Part shown: positions 53,939-62,732 of the stretch, piece after piece | Layout of the letters: every line of letters starts with the position of its first letter | Position numbering within the stretch: the first letter of the stretch is position 1 | Source: Sphingobium chungbukense | GTDB taxonomy: Bacteria > Pseudomonadota > Alphaproteobacteria > Sphingomonadales > Sphingomonadaceae | DNA length: 64,000 nucleotides | Direction: 5' to 3' | Assembly (NCBI RefSeq): GCF_001005725.1 | Contig: NZ_LBIC01000003.1 | Span: 372,001 to 436,000 of the forward strand | Translations under genes and position numbers: made by a program | Notes under the pieces: model-generated | Told to the model about the DNA's origin: nothing | The model's database searches: none | Seen by the model: only the letters and a program-made list of their open reading frames with translations

Positions 53939-55354
53939 TCAGATATGGAGCGCACGCCCATAAGCGGCCAGCACGCTTTCATGCATGGATTCCGAAATGG
54001 TCGGATGCGGGAAGACCGTGTGCATCAGTTCCGCTTCCGTAGTCTCCAGCGTCTTGCCGATGGTATAGCCCTGGATCATCTCGGTCACCTCCGCGCCGAC
54101 CATATGCGCACCCAGCAATTCGCCGGTCTTGGCATCGAACACCGTCTTGGTGAAGCCTTCCGCCTCGCCCAGCGCGATCGCCTTGCCATTGCCGATGAAG
54201 GGGAACATGCCGACCTTCACCTCATGACCCGCTTCCTTCGCCTTGGCTTCGGTCAGGCCGACACTGGCGATCTGCGGATGGCAATAGGTGCAGCCAGGAA
54301 TATTGCGCACGTCCATGGCGTGCGGATGCACATCCTTGTTGCCCAGCGCCTGCGCGATGGATTCAGCGACGATCACACCCTCATGGCTCGCCTTGTGCGC
54401 CAGCCATGGCGGCGCGGTGACGTCCCCGATCGCCCAGAAACCGTCGACATTGGTGCGGCCATAGGCGTCCGTCTTGATATGGAAACGCTGGTCCGGCTCT
54501 ATGCCGACATCCTCCAGGCCCAGATTTTCGACATTGGGGACGATGCCGATGGCGACGATCACATGGCTATATTCGTCCGTGACATCCTTGCCATCCTTGC
54601 CCTTGATGGTCGCGGTCACGCCCTTGTCGCCGGTCGCGATCTTCTCGATCTTCGCGCCGGTGTGGATGGTCATGCCCTGCTTCTTCAACGCCTTTTCGAG
54701 GAAGTTGGAGACATCGGCGTCCTCGACCGGCACGATGCGGTCCATCATCTCCACCACCGTCACGTCCGCGCCCATATCATTGTAGAAGCTGGCGAATTCG
54801 ATGCCGATGGCGCCGGAACCCACGACCAGCAGCTTGGTCGGCATTTCCGGCGGCGTCATCGCATGGCGATAGGTCCACACCCGCTTGCCATCGGCCTTGA
54901 GCTGCGGCAGGTCGCGGGCGCGCGCGCCGGTCGCGATGATGATATGCTTGCCCGTCAGTTCCTCGGCCTTGCCGTCCTTGGTGACGGACAGCTTGCCCTT
55001 CGCGACCAGCTTACCCTCGCCCATATGGACGGTGATCTTGTTCTTCTTCATCAGGTGGGTGACGCCCTGATTGAGCTGCTTGGCCACCCCGCGCGAACGC
55101 TTCACCACCGCCTCGATGTCGGCGCTGATCTTCTCGGCCGCCAGGCCATAATCCTTGGCATGCTGCATATAATGGTAGATTTCCGCCGAACGCAGCAGCG
55201 CCTTGGTCGGGATGCAGCCCCAGTTCAAACAGATGCCGCCCAGATTCTCGCGCTCGACGATCGCGGTCTTCAGCCCCAGTTGAGCAGCCCGGATCGCCGC
55301 CACGTAGCCGCCGGGCCCCGAACCCAGGACAATGACATCGTAATTCTCAGCCAT
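53939..55354 (-). CDS. lpdA: Dihydrolipoyl dehydrogenase (E3)
   Basis: Reoxidises lipoamide of 2-oxoacid dehydrogenase complexes, passing electrons to NAD+. The 471-residue protein has the FAD motif VIVLGSGPGGYVAA, the redox disulfide CLNWGC (Cys42/Cys47), the NAD-binding GSGAIGIEFASF and the C-terminal HPHPTISE with the catalytic His-Glu. ATG at 55354 is preferred over a TTG two codons upstream. It follows pdhC and a thioesterase on the same strand; with E2 in this unit it should serve the pyruvate dehydrogenase complex. Confidence 0.96.
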   Translation of the reverse strand: MAENYDVIVLGSGPGGYVAAIRAAQLGLKTAIVERENLGGICLNWGCIPTKALLRSAEIYHYMQHAKDYGLAAEKISADIEAVVKRSRGVAKQLNQGVTHLMKKNKITVHMGEGKLVAKGKLSVTKDGKAEELTGKHIIIATGARARDLPQLKADGKRVWTYRHAMTPPEMPTKLLVVGSGAIGIEFASFYNDMGADVTVVEMMDRIVPVEDADVSNFLEKALKKQGMTIHTGAKIEKIATGDKGVTATIKGKDGKDVTDEYSHVIVAIGIVPNVENLGLEDVGIEPDQRFHIKTDAYGRTNVDGFWAIGDVTAPPWLAHKASHEGVIVAESIAQALGNKDVHPHAMDVRNIPGCTYCHPQIASVGLTEAKAKEAGHEVKVGMFPFIGNGKAIALGEAEGFTKTVFDAKTGELLGAHMVGAEVTEMIQGYTIGKTLETTEAELMHTVFPHPTISESMHESVLAAYGRALHI

Positions 55355-55383
55355 GATCAAACTCGCTTCTCAATGAAATTAGG

Positions 55384-55794
55384 TCACGCCGCCGGAGGGG
55401 TGAAGGGCGGCACCGAACGAGGCTGGCGATCCTCACCGATCGCCACGAAGGTGAAAGTCGCCTGCGTCACGCGATAGGACCGGTCGTCATGACGCGTCCG
55501 CCGCCAGGCTTCGACGGCGATATGCATCGACGTGCGGCCGACCGATTTCAGCGTTGCGAACACCGACACCTCGTCACCCACGACGACGGGACGCAGAAAG
55601 GTCATGCCCTCGACCGCGATGGTCACGGCCCGGCCCTTGCTGTGACGTGCCGCGACCGAACCGGCCGCCGAATCCATCAGGCTCATCAGCCAGCCGCCGA
55701 AAATATCGCCATAGGGATTGGTATCGGCCGGCATGGCGATCACGCGAACCGCCGGGCTTTCCTGCGGTGGCAGCTCGTCGACCTTGCTGGACAT
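55384..55794 (-). CDS. Hotdog-fold acyl-CoA thioesterase (YciA-like)
   Basis: A 136-residue single-hotdog thioesterase hydrolysing acyl-CoAs. The motif NPYGDIFGGWLMSLMDSAAG contains the catalytic Asn/Asp/Gly region of the YciA/BACH family. Its start overlaps the pdhC stop (TGATG), so it is translationally coupled between the E2 and E3 genes, suggesting a link with acetyl-CoA level control, though this is inference. Confidence 0.9.
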   Translation of the reverse strand: MSSKVDELPPQESPAVRVIAMPADTNPYGDIFGGWLMSLMDSAAGSVAARHSKGRAVTIAVEGMTFLRPVVVGDEVSVFATLKSVGRTSMHIAVEAWRRTRHDDRSYRVTQATFTFVAIGEDRQPRSVPPFTPPAA

Positions 55795-57122
55795 CAGGCC
55801 AGCATGCCGATCGGATTTTCGACCAGCTCCTTGAAGACCTGCATGAGGCGGGCGCCGTCCGCCCCGTCGATGGCGCGATGGTCGAAGCTGCCGGTCGCCG
55901 ACATGACGGTCGCGATCTGGAGCGAGTCGTCGATGACGAAGGGCCGCTTCTCGCCCGCGCCGATCGCCATGATCATGGCCTGCGGCGGGTTGATGACGGC
56001 TTCGAACTGCTTGATGCCGAACATGCCCATGTTGGAGAGCGAGGCGGTGCCGCCCTGATATTCTTCGGGCTTGAGCTTGCCGTCCTTGGCGCGGGCGGCA
56101 AGGTCCTTCATCACGGTCGAGATCGCGGCGACGCCCTTGCTGTCGACTTCGGTGACGATCGGGGTGATCAGGCCGCCGGGGATGGATACCGCCACCGAGA
56201 TGTCGGCGCGCTGGAATTTCAGCATCTGATCACCGGCAAACTGCACGTTGCACTCGGGCACCTGAATCAGCGCGACGCCCAGCGCCTTGATCAGCAGGTC
56301 GTTGACCGACAGCTTGACACCCCGGGAGGCCAGCCCCGCGTTCAATTCGCCCCGCAGTTTCAGCAGCTTGTCGAGCTGCACATCCACGGTCAGGTAGATA
56401 TGCGGCACCTGCTGCTTGGATTCGGTCAGGCGACGGGCAATGGTCTTGCGCATGCCACTAAGCTTGATGACCTCGTGCGGAATGCCGAAATCCTGCGCGG
56501 CGGCGGGCGCAGCCACGGGCGCGGCGGCCGGAGCCGAAGCAGCCGGAGCCGAAGCGGCCGAAACCGGTGCAGCAGCCGGGGCAGCCGCTCGGGCCGCCGG
56601 TACGGCACCCTCCAGGTCAGCCTTGACCACGCGGCCATTGGGGCCGGTCCCCGATATGGTCGCCAGATCGATGCCCTTCGCCTCGGCAAGACGGCGCGCA
56701 AGCGGACTGGCCTTCACCCGGCCATCGGACGCCGCCTTCGCTGGCACGGAGTCGGCTTTCGGCGCGGCGGTGGCGGAGGCAGGTGCGGCAGAAGCAGGCG
56801 CGGCTTGCGCCTTGGCAGGAACCGCATCGGCCTTGGGTGCTGGGGAAGCGCTGCCGGCGGCCGCTGCCGACACGTCCTCACCTTCTTCAGCGATGATGGC
56901 GATAATGGTGCCCACCTTCACCCCCTCGGACCCTTCGGCGACCAGAATCTTGGCGACGACACCTTCATCGACGGCCTCGAATTCCATCGTCGCCTTGTCG
57001 GTCTCGATCTCGGCCAGCAGATCGCCGGACGAAACCGTGTCGCCCTCCTTGACCAGCCATTTCGCCAGCGTCCCCTCCTCCATGGTCGGGGACAGCGCAG
57101 GCATCTGGATCGTCTTGCTCAT
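55794..57122 (-). CDS. pdhC: Pyruvate dehydrogenase E2 component (dihydrolipoamide acetyltransferase)
   Basis: Core acetyltransferase of the pyruvate dehydrogenase complex. The 442-residue protein has one lipoyl domain (ETDKATMEF, Lys43), Ala/Pro-rich linkers, a peripheral-subunit-binding domain ([18 protein letters not shown]) and the catalytic domain ending with [18 protein letters not shown] at 57122 begins the lipoyl domain. The E1 alpha/beta genes are not in the window. An oxoglutarate E2 would be an alternative, but one lipoyl domain with the long PA linkers and lpdA partner fits PdhC. Confidence 0.93.
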   Translation of the reverse strand: MSKTIQMPALSPTMEEGTLAKWLVKEGDTVSSGDLLAEIETDKATMEFEAVDEGVVAKILVAEGSEGVKVGTIIAIIAEEGEDVSAAAAGSASPAPKADAVPAKAQAAPASAAPASATAAPKADSVPAKAASDGRVKASPLARRLAEAKGIDLATISGTGPNGRVVKADLEGAVPAARAAAPAAAPVSAASAPAASAPAAAPVAAPAAAQDFGIPHEVIKLSGMRKTIARRLTESKQQVPHIYLTVDVQLDKLLKLRGELNAGLASRGVKLSVNDLLIKALGVALIQVPECNVQFAGDQMLKFQRADISVAVSIPGGLITPIVTEVDSKGVAAISTVMKDLAARAKDGKLKPEEYQGGTASLSNMGMFGIKQFEAVINPPQAMIMAIGAGEKRPFVIDDSLQIATVMSATGSFDHRAIDGADGARLMQVFKELVENPIGMLA

Positions 57123-57327
57123 GAACTGGGGGCCTCTCATCTTTATCGCGTGTGGGGCAATGACAGCCGTTTCGGCGCTTTAGCCGGGGCGGTCAAGGCC
57201 ACGCCTTGCGCAAAGCCCGATATTGGGCCACATTTCACCAGACTGGTTCGCGTGTAACCATATAGGTTCAACAAACCAGACTTAACGCTCCGGTAAAGGG
57301 GCTTCGAACTGCGGAAACGGGCAAGCC

Positions 57328-57783
57328 ATGCGGACATATCTGGTTGTCGTAGACGAATCGGCCGAGGCGGAAACGGCACTCCGTTTCGCCGCCCGCCGCG
57401 CCGCCAAGACGGCTGGCGCGGTTCGCATCCTCGCCCTCATCCCCCCTGCCGAGTTCGTCCAGTGGGGCGGGGTCCAGGCGACCATGGAGGATGAAGCCCT
57501 GCAACGCGCCGAAGCACTGGTCACCAGTGCAGCCGGTACGCTGACCGACGAATCCGGCATCCGCCCGAGCATCACCGTGCGCCAGGGCGATCCGGTGACG
57601 GTCGTGCGCCATACGCTGGAGGAAATGGACGACGTCGCCGCCCTGGTATTGGGTGCCGCCGCCAGCGGCCATCCCGGCGTCCTCGTCTCGCACTTCGCGG
57701 GCGCCGATGCGGGCAAGCTGCCCTGCCCGATCATGATCATCCCCGGCGGCCTGGATGCCGAAGCCATCGATCGGCTGAGTTGA
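57328..57783 (+). CDS. Universal stress protein A-like
   Basis: A 151-residue UspA-family protein. It has the fold's start TYLVVVDESAEAETALRFAARRAAKT and a late G-x2-x9-GHPGV... region (LGAAASGHPG) where ATP-binding Usps have GxxGxxG; the motif here is poor, so it may not bind ATP. Such proteins adjust to stress and hypoxia. It is alone between pdhC (divergent) and rnr (convergent). Confidence 0.85.
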   Translation: MRTYLVVVDESAEAETALRFAARRAAKTAGAVRILALIPPAEFVQWGGVQATMEDEALQRAEALVTSAAGTLTDESGIRPSITVRQGDPVTVVRHTLEEMDDVAALVLGAAASGHPGVLVSHFAGADAGKLPCPIMIIPGGLDAEAIDRLS

Positions 57784-57807
57784 CGCCCCATGCGAACCTG
57801 AAACGCC

Positions 57808-60117
57808 CTACCGCCGGTGTTTTCCCCGCTTCGCCCCGATATGGCGGATATTGGCCGGTCGCCCCCGCTTGATCCCCGGCCGCGCCCGGTCCTTCCTGAA
57901 ACTCGGCCGTTGCGGCAGCGCATCGGGCAATTCGAACCGCAAGGCCCCGTTGATCGGGTCCGCCTCAACCAACCGCAACTGCAACCGCTGCCCGACCGTA
58001 TAGCGGTCCCCGCTCTCCACGCCCTCCAGCGCGCGCCCGGCCTCGTCATGGAAGAAGCGCTCGTCGCCCAGCGTCGACACCGGCACCAGCCCGTCGCCGC
58101 CCAGCCCCTCGACCGTCGCAAAGAAACCGAAACTCTGCACTCCGGTGATCCGCGCCTCGACCAGATCGCCGACATGCGCCGCCAGGAAAGCCGCGACATA
58201 GCGGTCGATCGTCTCCCGCTCCGCCTCCATCGCCCGCCGCTCATGCTGGCTGATCATCTCGCCGACGCGGCCCATATTCTCCATGTCCTCGCCGGAGAGC
58301 GAAGTCCGGTCAGGGATGGTGCCGCCCTTGGGCGCGGGCAGTTCCAGCCCATAGGCGCCCACCAGCGAGCGATGCACCAACAGGTCCGAATAACGCCGGA
58401 TCGGTGAGGTGAAATGGGCGTAGGAGCCAAGCGCCAGCCCGAAATGCCCCATATTCTGCGGCGTATAATAGGCCTGGGTCTGGCTGCGCAATATCTGCTC
58501 CATGATCTGCGGCTTTTCCTCCGCCTCCCCGACGCGTTCGATCAGGCGGTTGAAGGTGGAAGGCTTCACCACCTGTCCCAGCGCGAATTCGATGTCGAAC
58601 GTCGCCAGATAATCCTTCAGCGCCACCAGCTTGTCCCGGCTCGGCGGCTCATGGACACGGTACATGACCGGCGCCTTCTTCTGTTCCAGCGCCTTGGCCG
58701 CCGCGACATTGGCGGCGATCATATAATCCTCGATCAGCATATGCGCGTCGAGCCGCTCGCGCACGGCGACGCTGACGATCTTGCCAAATTCGTCCAGCAC
58801 CACCCGCCGTTCGGGCAGGTCCAGCGCCAACGGCTCCCGCTTGTCCCGCGCCTTGCGCAGCAGCGCCCAGCAGCCCCAGAGCGGCTTCAGCGCATCCTCC
58901 AACAGAGGTTCCTCGCGCGTGCCGTCGATCGCCGCCTGCGCATCCTCATAGGCCAGCACCGCCGCCACCCGGATCACCGCGCGGGAGAAACGCCAGCTCT
59001 TCACCTTGCCCGCGGCGTCGAGGACGAGGTGGCAGGCCATCGCCGCCCGGTCCTCCCCCGCCCGCAGCGAACACATGTCGGAGGAAAGCTGATGCGGCAA
59101 CATCGGCACGACCAGATCGGGGAAATAGACGCTGTTCCCGCGCTTCCTCGCCTCCCGGTCCAGCGCGCTGCCCGGCCGGACATAATAGCTGACGTCGGCG
59201 ATCGCGACGATCGCCTTGTAGCCGCCCGCATTGGCCGGATCGTCATCCGGCGCCGCCCAGACCGCATCGTCATGGTCCCGCGCATCGACCGGATCGATGG
59301 CGACGATGGGCAAATGCCGCAGATCCTCCCGCTTCTCCTCATGCAGGGCGATACCGGACGCCGACACGGCCTCTTCCTCCACCCGCTCGGAAAAGACATG
59401 GGGAATGCCATGTTTGTGAATGGCGATCAGGCTGAAACTGCGCGGCGCGAAGGGATCGCCCAATATGTCGGTGACCCGCGCCGTGATCCGCGGCGGCCGC
59501 CCCACAGGTTCCGCCAGCACCAGATCACCCTTTTTCGCGCTTCCCACGTCGGAGATCGGCGTATCCCGGCGAATCCGCTTGTCGACCGGCCGCAACCACA
59601 GCTTGCCGCCCTCGCCCTCCTCCACCACGCCCAGCAATTCCTCGCTGGCCTTGGCGAGCTTCTTCATCGGATGCGCGACCCAGCCGCGCCCCGCCTCCTC
59701 GGTTCGCGCCAATATGCGGTCCCCGATGGTCAGGGCGCCGCGCTTGCCCCGCTCGACGACCCGCAACCGGGGCGCGGGCTGTCCCTCTGCCTCCCAGCGC
59801 TCGGGCGTCGCGATCAATGTGGTGTCGTCGACATCGACGATCCGCAGCACCGTGACCTTGGGCACGCCACCCATCTTGTGAAAGGCGCGCGCCGGGCCGA
59901 TGTCGATCAGCCCTTCATCCGCCATGTCCTTGAGCAGCGCCTTGAGCGCGATCTTCTCCGCGCCTTTCAGGCCGAAGGCTTTCGCGATTTCCCGCTTGCC
60001 CGCGGGCTGGTCGGAAGAGGCAATGAAATCCATGACCTGCTCGCGCGTCGGAAAACCGGCGGGCCGCACCTTGGTTCGGGAAGATGCGGATTTCTTCTGT
60101 TTTTCGGTCGATGCCAT
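57808..60117 (-). CDS. rnr: Ribonuclease R
   Basis: Processive 3'-5' exoribonuclease that degrades structured RNA. The 769-residue protein has an N-terminal HTH-like and cold-shock region, the RNB catalytic domain with DARDHDDAVWA (acidic site for Mg), a C-terminal S1 domain (DLVEARITGVQSFGFFATVEG) and a basic tail (KRGRPANIRHIGAKRGKHRR). ATG at 60117 is at the conserved start; the frame runs 86 codons further upstream without conservation. An insertion sequence begins about 195 bases upstream. Confidence 0.95.
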   Translation of the reverse strand: MASTEKQKKSASSRTKVRPAGFPTREQVMDFIASSDQPAGKREIAKAFGLKGAEKIALKALLKDMADEGLIDIGPARAFHKMGGVPKVTVLRIVDVDDTTLIATPERWEAEGQPAPRLRVVERGKRGALTIGDRILARTEEAGRGWVAHPMKKLAKASEELLGVVEEGEGGKLWLRPVDKRIRRDTPISDVGSAKKGDLVLAEPVGRPPRITARVTDILGDPFAPRSFSLIAIHKHGIPHVFSERVEEEAVSASGIALHEEKREDLRHLPIVAIDPVDARDHDDAVWAAPDDDPANAGGYKAIVAIADVSYYVRPGSALDREARKRGNSVYFPDLVVPMLPHQLSSDMCSLRAGEDRAAMACHLVLDAAGKVKSWRFSRAVIRVAAVLAYEDAQAAIDGTREEPLLEDALKPLWGCWALLRKARDKREPLALDLPERRVVLDEFGKIVSVAVRERLDAHMLIEDYMIAANVAAAKALEQKKAPVMYRVHEPPSRDKLVALKDYLATFDIEFALGQVVKPSTFNRLIERVGEAEEKPQIMEQILRSQTQAYYTPQNMGHFGLALGSYAHFTSPIRRYSDLLVHRSLVGAYGLELPAPKGGTIPDRTSLSGEDMENMGRVGEMISQHERRAMEAERETIDRYVAAFLAAHVGDLVEARITGVQSFGFFATVEGLGGDGLVPVSTLGDERFFHDEAGRALEGVESGDRYTVGQRLQLRLVEADPINGALRFELPDALPQRPSFRKDRARPGIKRGRPANIRHIGAKRGKHRR

Positions 60118-60367
60118 GGACCAGCTATAGGGAGACCCGCCGGACCGCGCCAGTGCCTGCGGAATGTTCGGGCGGTGGATTTGGGTGGAAAGCGGAATAT
60201 CGGGTATCGGCACGGGTCTTGCCAAAACAGACATAAGCCATGCATCATTCGATATGGCTGTAACTCTTCTCGCGCTTCCAAAAGAGGTGGCCTGGCAAAA
60301 CTGAACATTGAGATAAGTGGATTTTCTGCCTGACGGTGGCCAGGATGGCTGCGAGACAGGAGCAGAG

Positions 60368-60682
60368 ATGAGCAAACGACCCCGCCGGAATCACAGTCCG
60401 GCTTTCAAGGCGAAGGTGGCACTGGCTGCCGTGAAGGGCGAGAAGACGCTAGCCGAGTTGGCGCAGCAGTTTGACGTGCATCCGAACCAGATCACGACGT
60501 GGCGTAGCCAGTTGCTGGAGGGCGCGGCCGGTGTGTTTGGTTCGGACAAGGCATCGGAAACGGGCGAGCCGCCGGTTGACGTGAAGACACTGCATGCCAA
60601 GATCGGTGAGTTGACGCTGGCGAATGATTTTTTGGCCGGCGCGCTCGGGAAGGCCGGTCTGTTGCCGAGCGCAAAGCGATGA
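60368..60682 (+). CDS. IS3-family transposase OrfA
   Basis: A 104-residue DNA-binding protein of the element. The helix-turn-helix reads HSPAFKAKVALAAVKGEKTLAELAQQFDVHPNQITTWRSQLLEGAAGVF, followed by a leucine-rich coiled coil (TLHAKIGELTLANDFLAGAL), as in IS3 OrfA. ATG at 60368 has AGGAG upstream. Stop overlaps OrfB's ATG by four bases. Confidence 0.92.
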   Translation: MSKRPRRNHSPAFKAKVALAAVKGEKTLAELAQQFDVHPNQITTWRSQLLEGAAGVFGSDKASETGEPPVDVKTLHAKIGELTLANDFLAGALGKAGLLPSAKR

Positions 60683-61506
60683 TCGATCGTTCGCACAGTT
60701 TGCCGCTATCGCGGCAGGTGCGGGAACTGGGGATCAGCCGGGGCAGCGTTTATTACCTGCCCAGGCCGGTTTCGGTGGCTGATCTGACGATCATGCGGCG
60801 CATCGACGAACTGCACCTGGAATTTCCGTTCGCGGGTAGCCGGATGCTGCGCGATCTGCTGCGGCAGGAAGGGATCGAGATCGGCCGCCAGCATGTGGCC
60901 ACGCTGATGAAGAAGATGGCGATCGAGGCGATTTACCGTCGCCCGAACACATCGAAGCCAACGCCAGGGCACAAGATTTACCCCTATTTGCTGCGCAAAG
61001 TACCGATTGTGCGGCCCAACCAGGTCTGGGCGACTGACATCAGCTACATCCCGATGGCGAGGGGGTTCGTCTATCTCGTGGCCATCGTGGATTGGTTCAG
61101 CCGCAAGGTCCTGGCCTGGCGTGTGTCGATCACGATGGAGGCCGACTTCTGCGTCGAGGCGCTGGAGGAAGCCCTGGCGCGCTACGGCAAGCCCGAGATT
61201 TTCAATACGGATCAAGGCAGTCAATTCACGAGCCACGCCTTCACCAGCGTGCTGCACCGGGAGGAAATCGCCATCAGCATGGACGGCCGAGGCGCATGGC
61301 GCGACAATGTGGTGGTCGAGCGCCTGTGGCGCTCGGTGAAATATGAGGAAGTTTACCTGCGCGCCTACGCCGCGGTTAGCGAAGCCCGGATATCGATCGG
61401 TCGTTATCTGAACTTTTACAACGCAAGGAGGCCGCATTCGAGCCTTGGCGCCCGGACCCCGGACCAGGCATATTTTGACAACCTGCCTATTGCGATGGCA
61501 GCATGA
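60679..61506 (+). CDS. IS3-family transposase OrfB (catalytic)
   Basis: A 275-residue DDE integrase-fold transposase. The DDE residues lie in WATDISYIPM (Asp), NTDQGSQFTS (Asp) and DNVVVERLWRSVKYEEVY (Glu), the spacing of IS3 family. It starts at its own ATG overlapping orfA's stop (ATGA), so it can be made by translation coupling rather than by the usual -1 frameshift. It appears intact and full-length. Confidence 0.93.
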   Translation: MIDRSHSLPLSRQVRELGISRGSVYYLPRPVSVADLTIMRRIDELHLEFPFAGSRMLRDLLRQEGIEIGRQHVATLMKKMAIEAIYRRPNTSKPTPGHKIYPYLLRKVPIVRPNQVWATDISYIPMARGFVYLVAIVDWFSRKVLAWRVSITMEADFCVEALEEALARYGKPEIFNTDQGSQFTSHAFTSVLHREEIAISMDGRGAWRDNVVVERLWRSVKYEEVYLRAYAAVSEARISIGRYLNFYNARRPHSSLGARTPDQAYFDNLPIAMAA

Positions 61507-61512
61507 ATTTTG

Positions 61513-61577
61513 CTGCCGATATGGGGCGTCACTCCGGTCGGGCTTCGCCCTCCCTGCATGACGCCCCATATCGGCAG
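61513..61577. repeat. Long hairpin at the right end of the IS3 element
   Basis: Perfect 19-bp arms (CTGCCGATATGGGGCGTCA and its complement) enclosing 27 bases that include an inner GGGC-TTC-GCCC. Starts right after orfB's stop; the strongest secondary structure in the window. Confidence 0.8.
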
Positions 61578-61581
61578 TTCG

Positions 61582-61881
61582 ATGATGAAACCGGCAGATG
61601 ATCCACTTATCGAATGCCGATCCCTGTTCAGACTACCCCAGCCACCTCTCAACGGTGGATCATCACTGGAATTTGGAGCGGACGATTCCGATACAGTCCG
61701 TGACGTCATCACCACGCTTTTTGGGCAGATCGCGGAGCGGCGGTCAGCGTCATATTCCGACATCACCTTCGGGGGCGAAAGCTTTCTGTTGGAATGGGAG
61801 TGGGACGAGCCATGTCTAATTGCCACCAGCGCGAGAGGAAGCGAATTACTGTCGCAAATAGAAGAGCATCTAAACGGATAA
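61582..61881 (+). pseudogene. Protein fragment fused to the IS right end (unrecognised)
   Basis: An open frame that begins inside the IS inverted repeat (ATG at 61582/61585) and continues into flanking DNA, ending TSARGSELLSQIEEHLNG. The outside part (from about 61612) reads like a folded acidic domain (FGADDSDTVRDVITTLFGQIAERRS, ITFGGESFLLEWEWDE). It probably is the C-terminal remainder of a gene cut by the insertion. I do not recognise the family; a small immunity-type protein is one possibility. GC content is lower than the core genes. Confidence 0.45.
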
Positions 61882-61957
61882 ACGGGTGGGTAGTGGACCG
61901 TCTGCTTCGGAGCCGATAGCTGTGGTAACCTGACCATCCTCATGCAAGATAAAGTTC

Positions 61958-62128
61958 ATGACATTGGATGAAGAAAGCGAGCGAGCAACATGTATGTTGC
62001 TAGGCAAGGCCATCAGACGGATTGCTCGATTCCGGGAAACAGAAATTCTCATAGAATTTGAGGACGGCACGCGGCTTTTTGTCGATAGCGCGACGCCTTT
62101 GCAGCTATCTATTCAAGAGGCCGTATGA
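61958..62128 (+). CDS. Small ORF (56 aa), unrecognised
   Basis: ATG at 61958 gives MTLDEESERATCMLLGKAI, then RRIARFRETEILIEFEDGTRLFVD and a short tail. The second half has the look of a small beta-rich domain (polar-hydrophobic alternation, EILIEFEDGTRLFV) as in many orphan immunity-like proteins near toxins; this is resemblance only. AT-richer than the core. Its stop overlaps a following 42-codon frame (GTATGA). Confidence 0.4.
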   Translation: MTLDEESERATCMLLGKAIRRIARFRETEILIEFEDGTRLFVDSATPLQLSIQEAV

Positions 62129-62253
62129 AAGGTTTGAACGGCGACGACGGGTGGTTTGGCGATAGTCCGGTTTTGGAGGCGAATGGCGCTATTCAACCAA
62201 TTCTAAGCGCTCAGCTTGGATCATTGGTTTTCCCGTCGCACCGTTTGCGATGA
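62125..62253 (+). CDS. Small ORF (42 aa), uncertain
   Basis: Starts at an ATG overlapping the stop of the 56-residue ORF (GTATGA), with AGAGG upstream. Product MKGLNGDDGWFGDSPVLEAN and onwards; no family recognised. It overlaps the 3' end of the opposite-strand lipoprotein gene, which lowers confidence. Confidence 0.25.
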   Translation: MKGLNGDDGWFGDSPVLEANGAIQPILSAQLGSLVFPSHRLR

Positions 62254-62560
62254 CCTGACCAGACAAACGCACCTTTTGCTCGATAAACCCGTTTTTGTCA
62301 GGGCGAGAGGTATGAACAATTCTGTCATACGCCCCATCGACGGCTTCATTGGCTGCGGCAAAATCGGTTGTTCCGGGGCACTGATCGGAGGTGAGATAGG
62401 CGCCGCATTCGATGCAACCCTGCTCAGCATAGGCATGAAGTATCGCTGTGCCTTCCACCTGATCGCCGACCGATACAGTCCAGCACCGATCCGCAGCGAT
62501 TTTTATCGGTCCTGATCCGCAAGATGTTAAAGCGATGAAGGGGAAAAGGAATGTCCGCAT
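62189..62560 (-). CDS. Putative lipoprotein, unknown function
   Basis: A 123-residue exported protein. The signal peptide ends with a lipobox (FIALTSC, Cys14); the mature part has three further Cys pairs or singles (DRCWTVS, QGCIECGAYL, DQCPGTTD), so disulfides are likely in the periplasm. Start ATG at 62560, no clear ribosome-binding site. Family not recognised. It is AT-richer than the core. Confidence 0.6.
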   Translation of the reverse strand: MRTFLFPFIALTSCGSGPIKIAADRCWTVSVGDQVEGTAILHAYAEQGCIECGAYLTSDQCPGTTDFAAANEAVDGAYDRIVHTSRPDKNGFIEQKVRLSGQVIANGATGKPMIQAERLELVE

Positions 62561-62732
62561 CTAGGCATTTTCACACCATGCCTAAAAGTCTGCAAGTGGT
62601 CGAATTCGCTCGGCGGTTCATCTCTTTGACTGTTAGCGTCAGAAGTTAAGGGAATGCTGCTGAGTTGACACTCCCCTGCCAGCAGGCCCACAGGAAATAA
62701 ATACCAAGTTGTTGTCGGGGTAGAATTTGGCC

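Larger units (their letters stand above)
60312..61611. mobile_element. IS3-family insertion sequence
   Basis: A 1.3-kb element with 19-bp imperfect terminal inverted repeats: left GATAAGTGGATTTTCTGCC (60312-60330) and right, as its complement, GATAAGTGGATCATCTGCC (61593-61611), two mismatches. It carries orfA and orfB. A large hairpin lies in its right end. I could not see a target duplication of 3-4 bases. It sits 195 bases upstream of rnr, on whose expression it might act. Confidence 0.9.

Noticed and set aside
60304..61618. Target-site duplication of the IS
   Set aside because: Bases flanking each possible end were compared in several registers and no 3-4-bp match was found.
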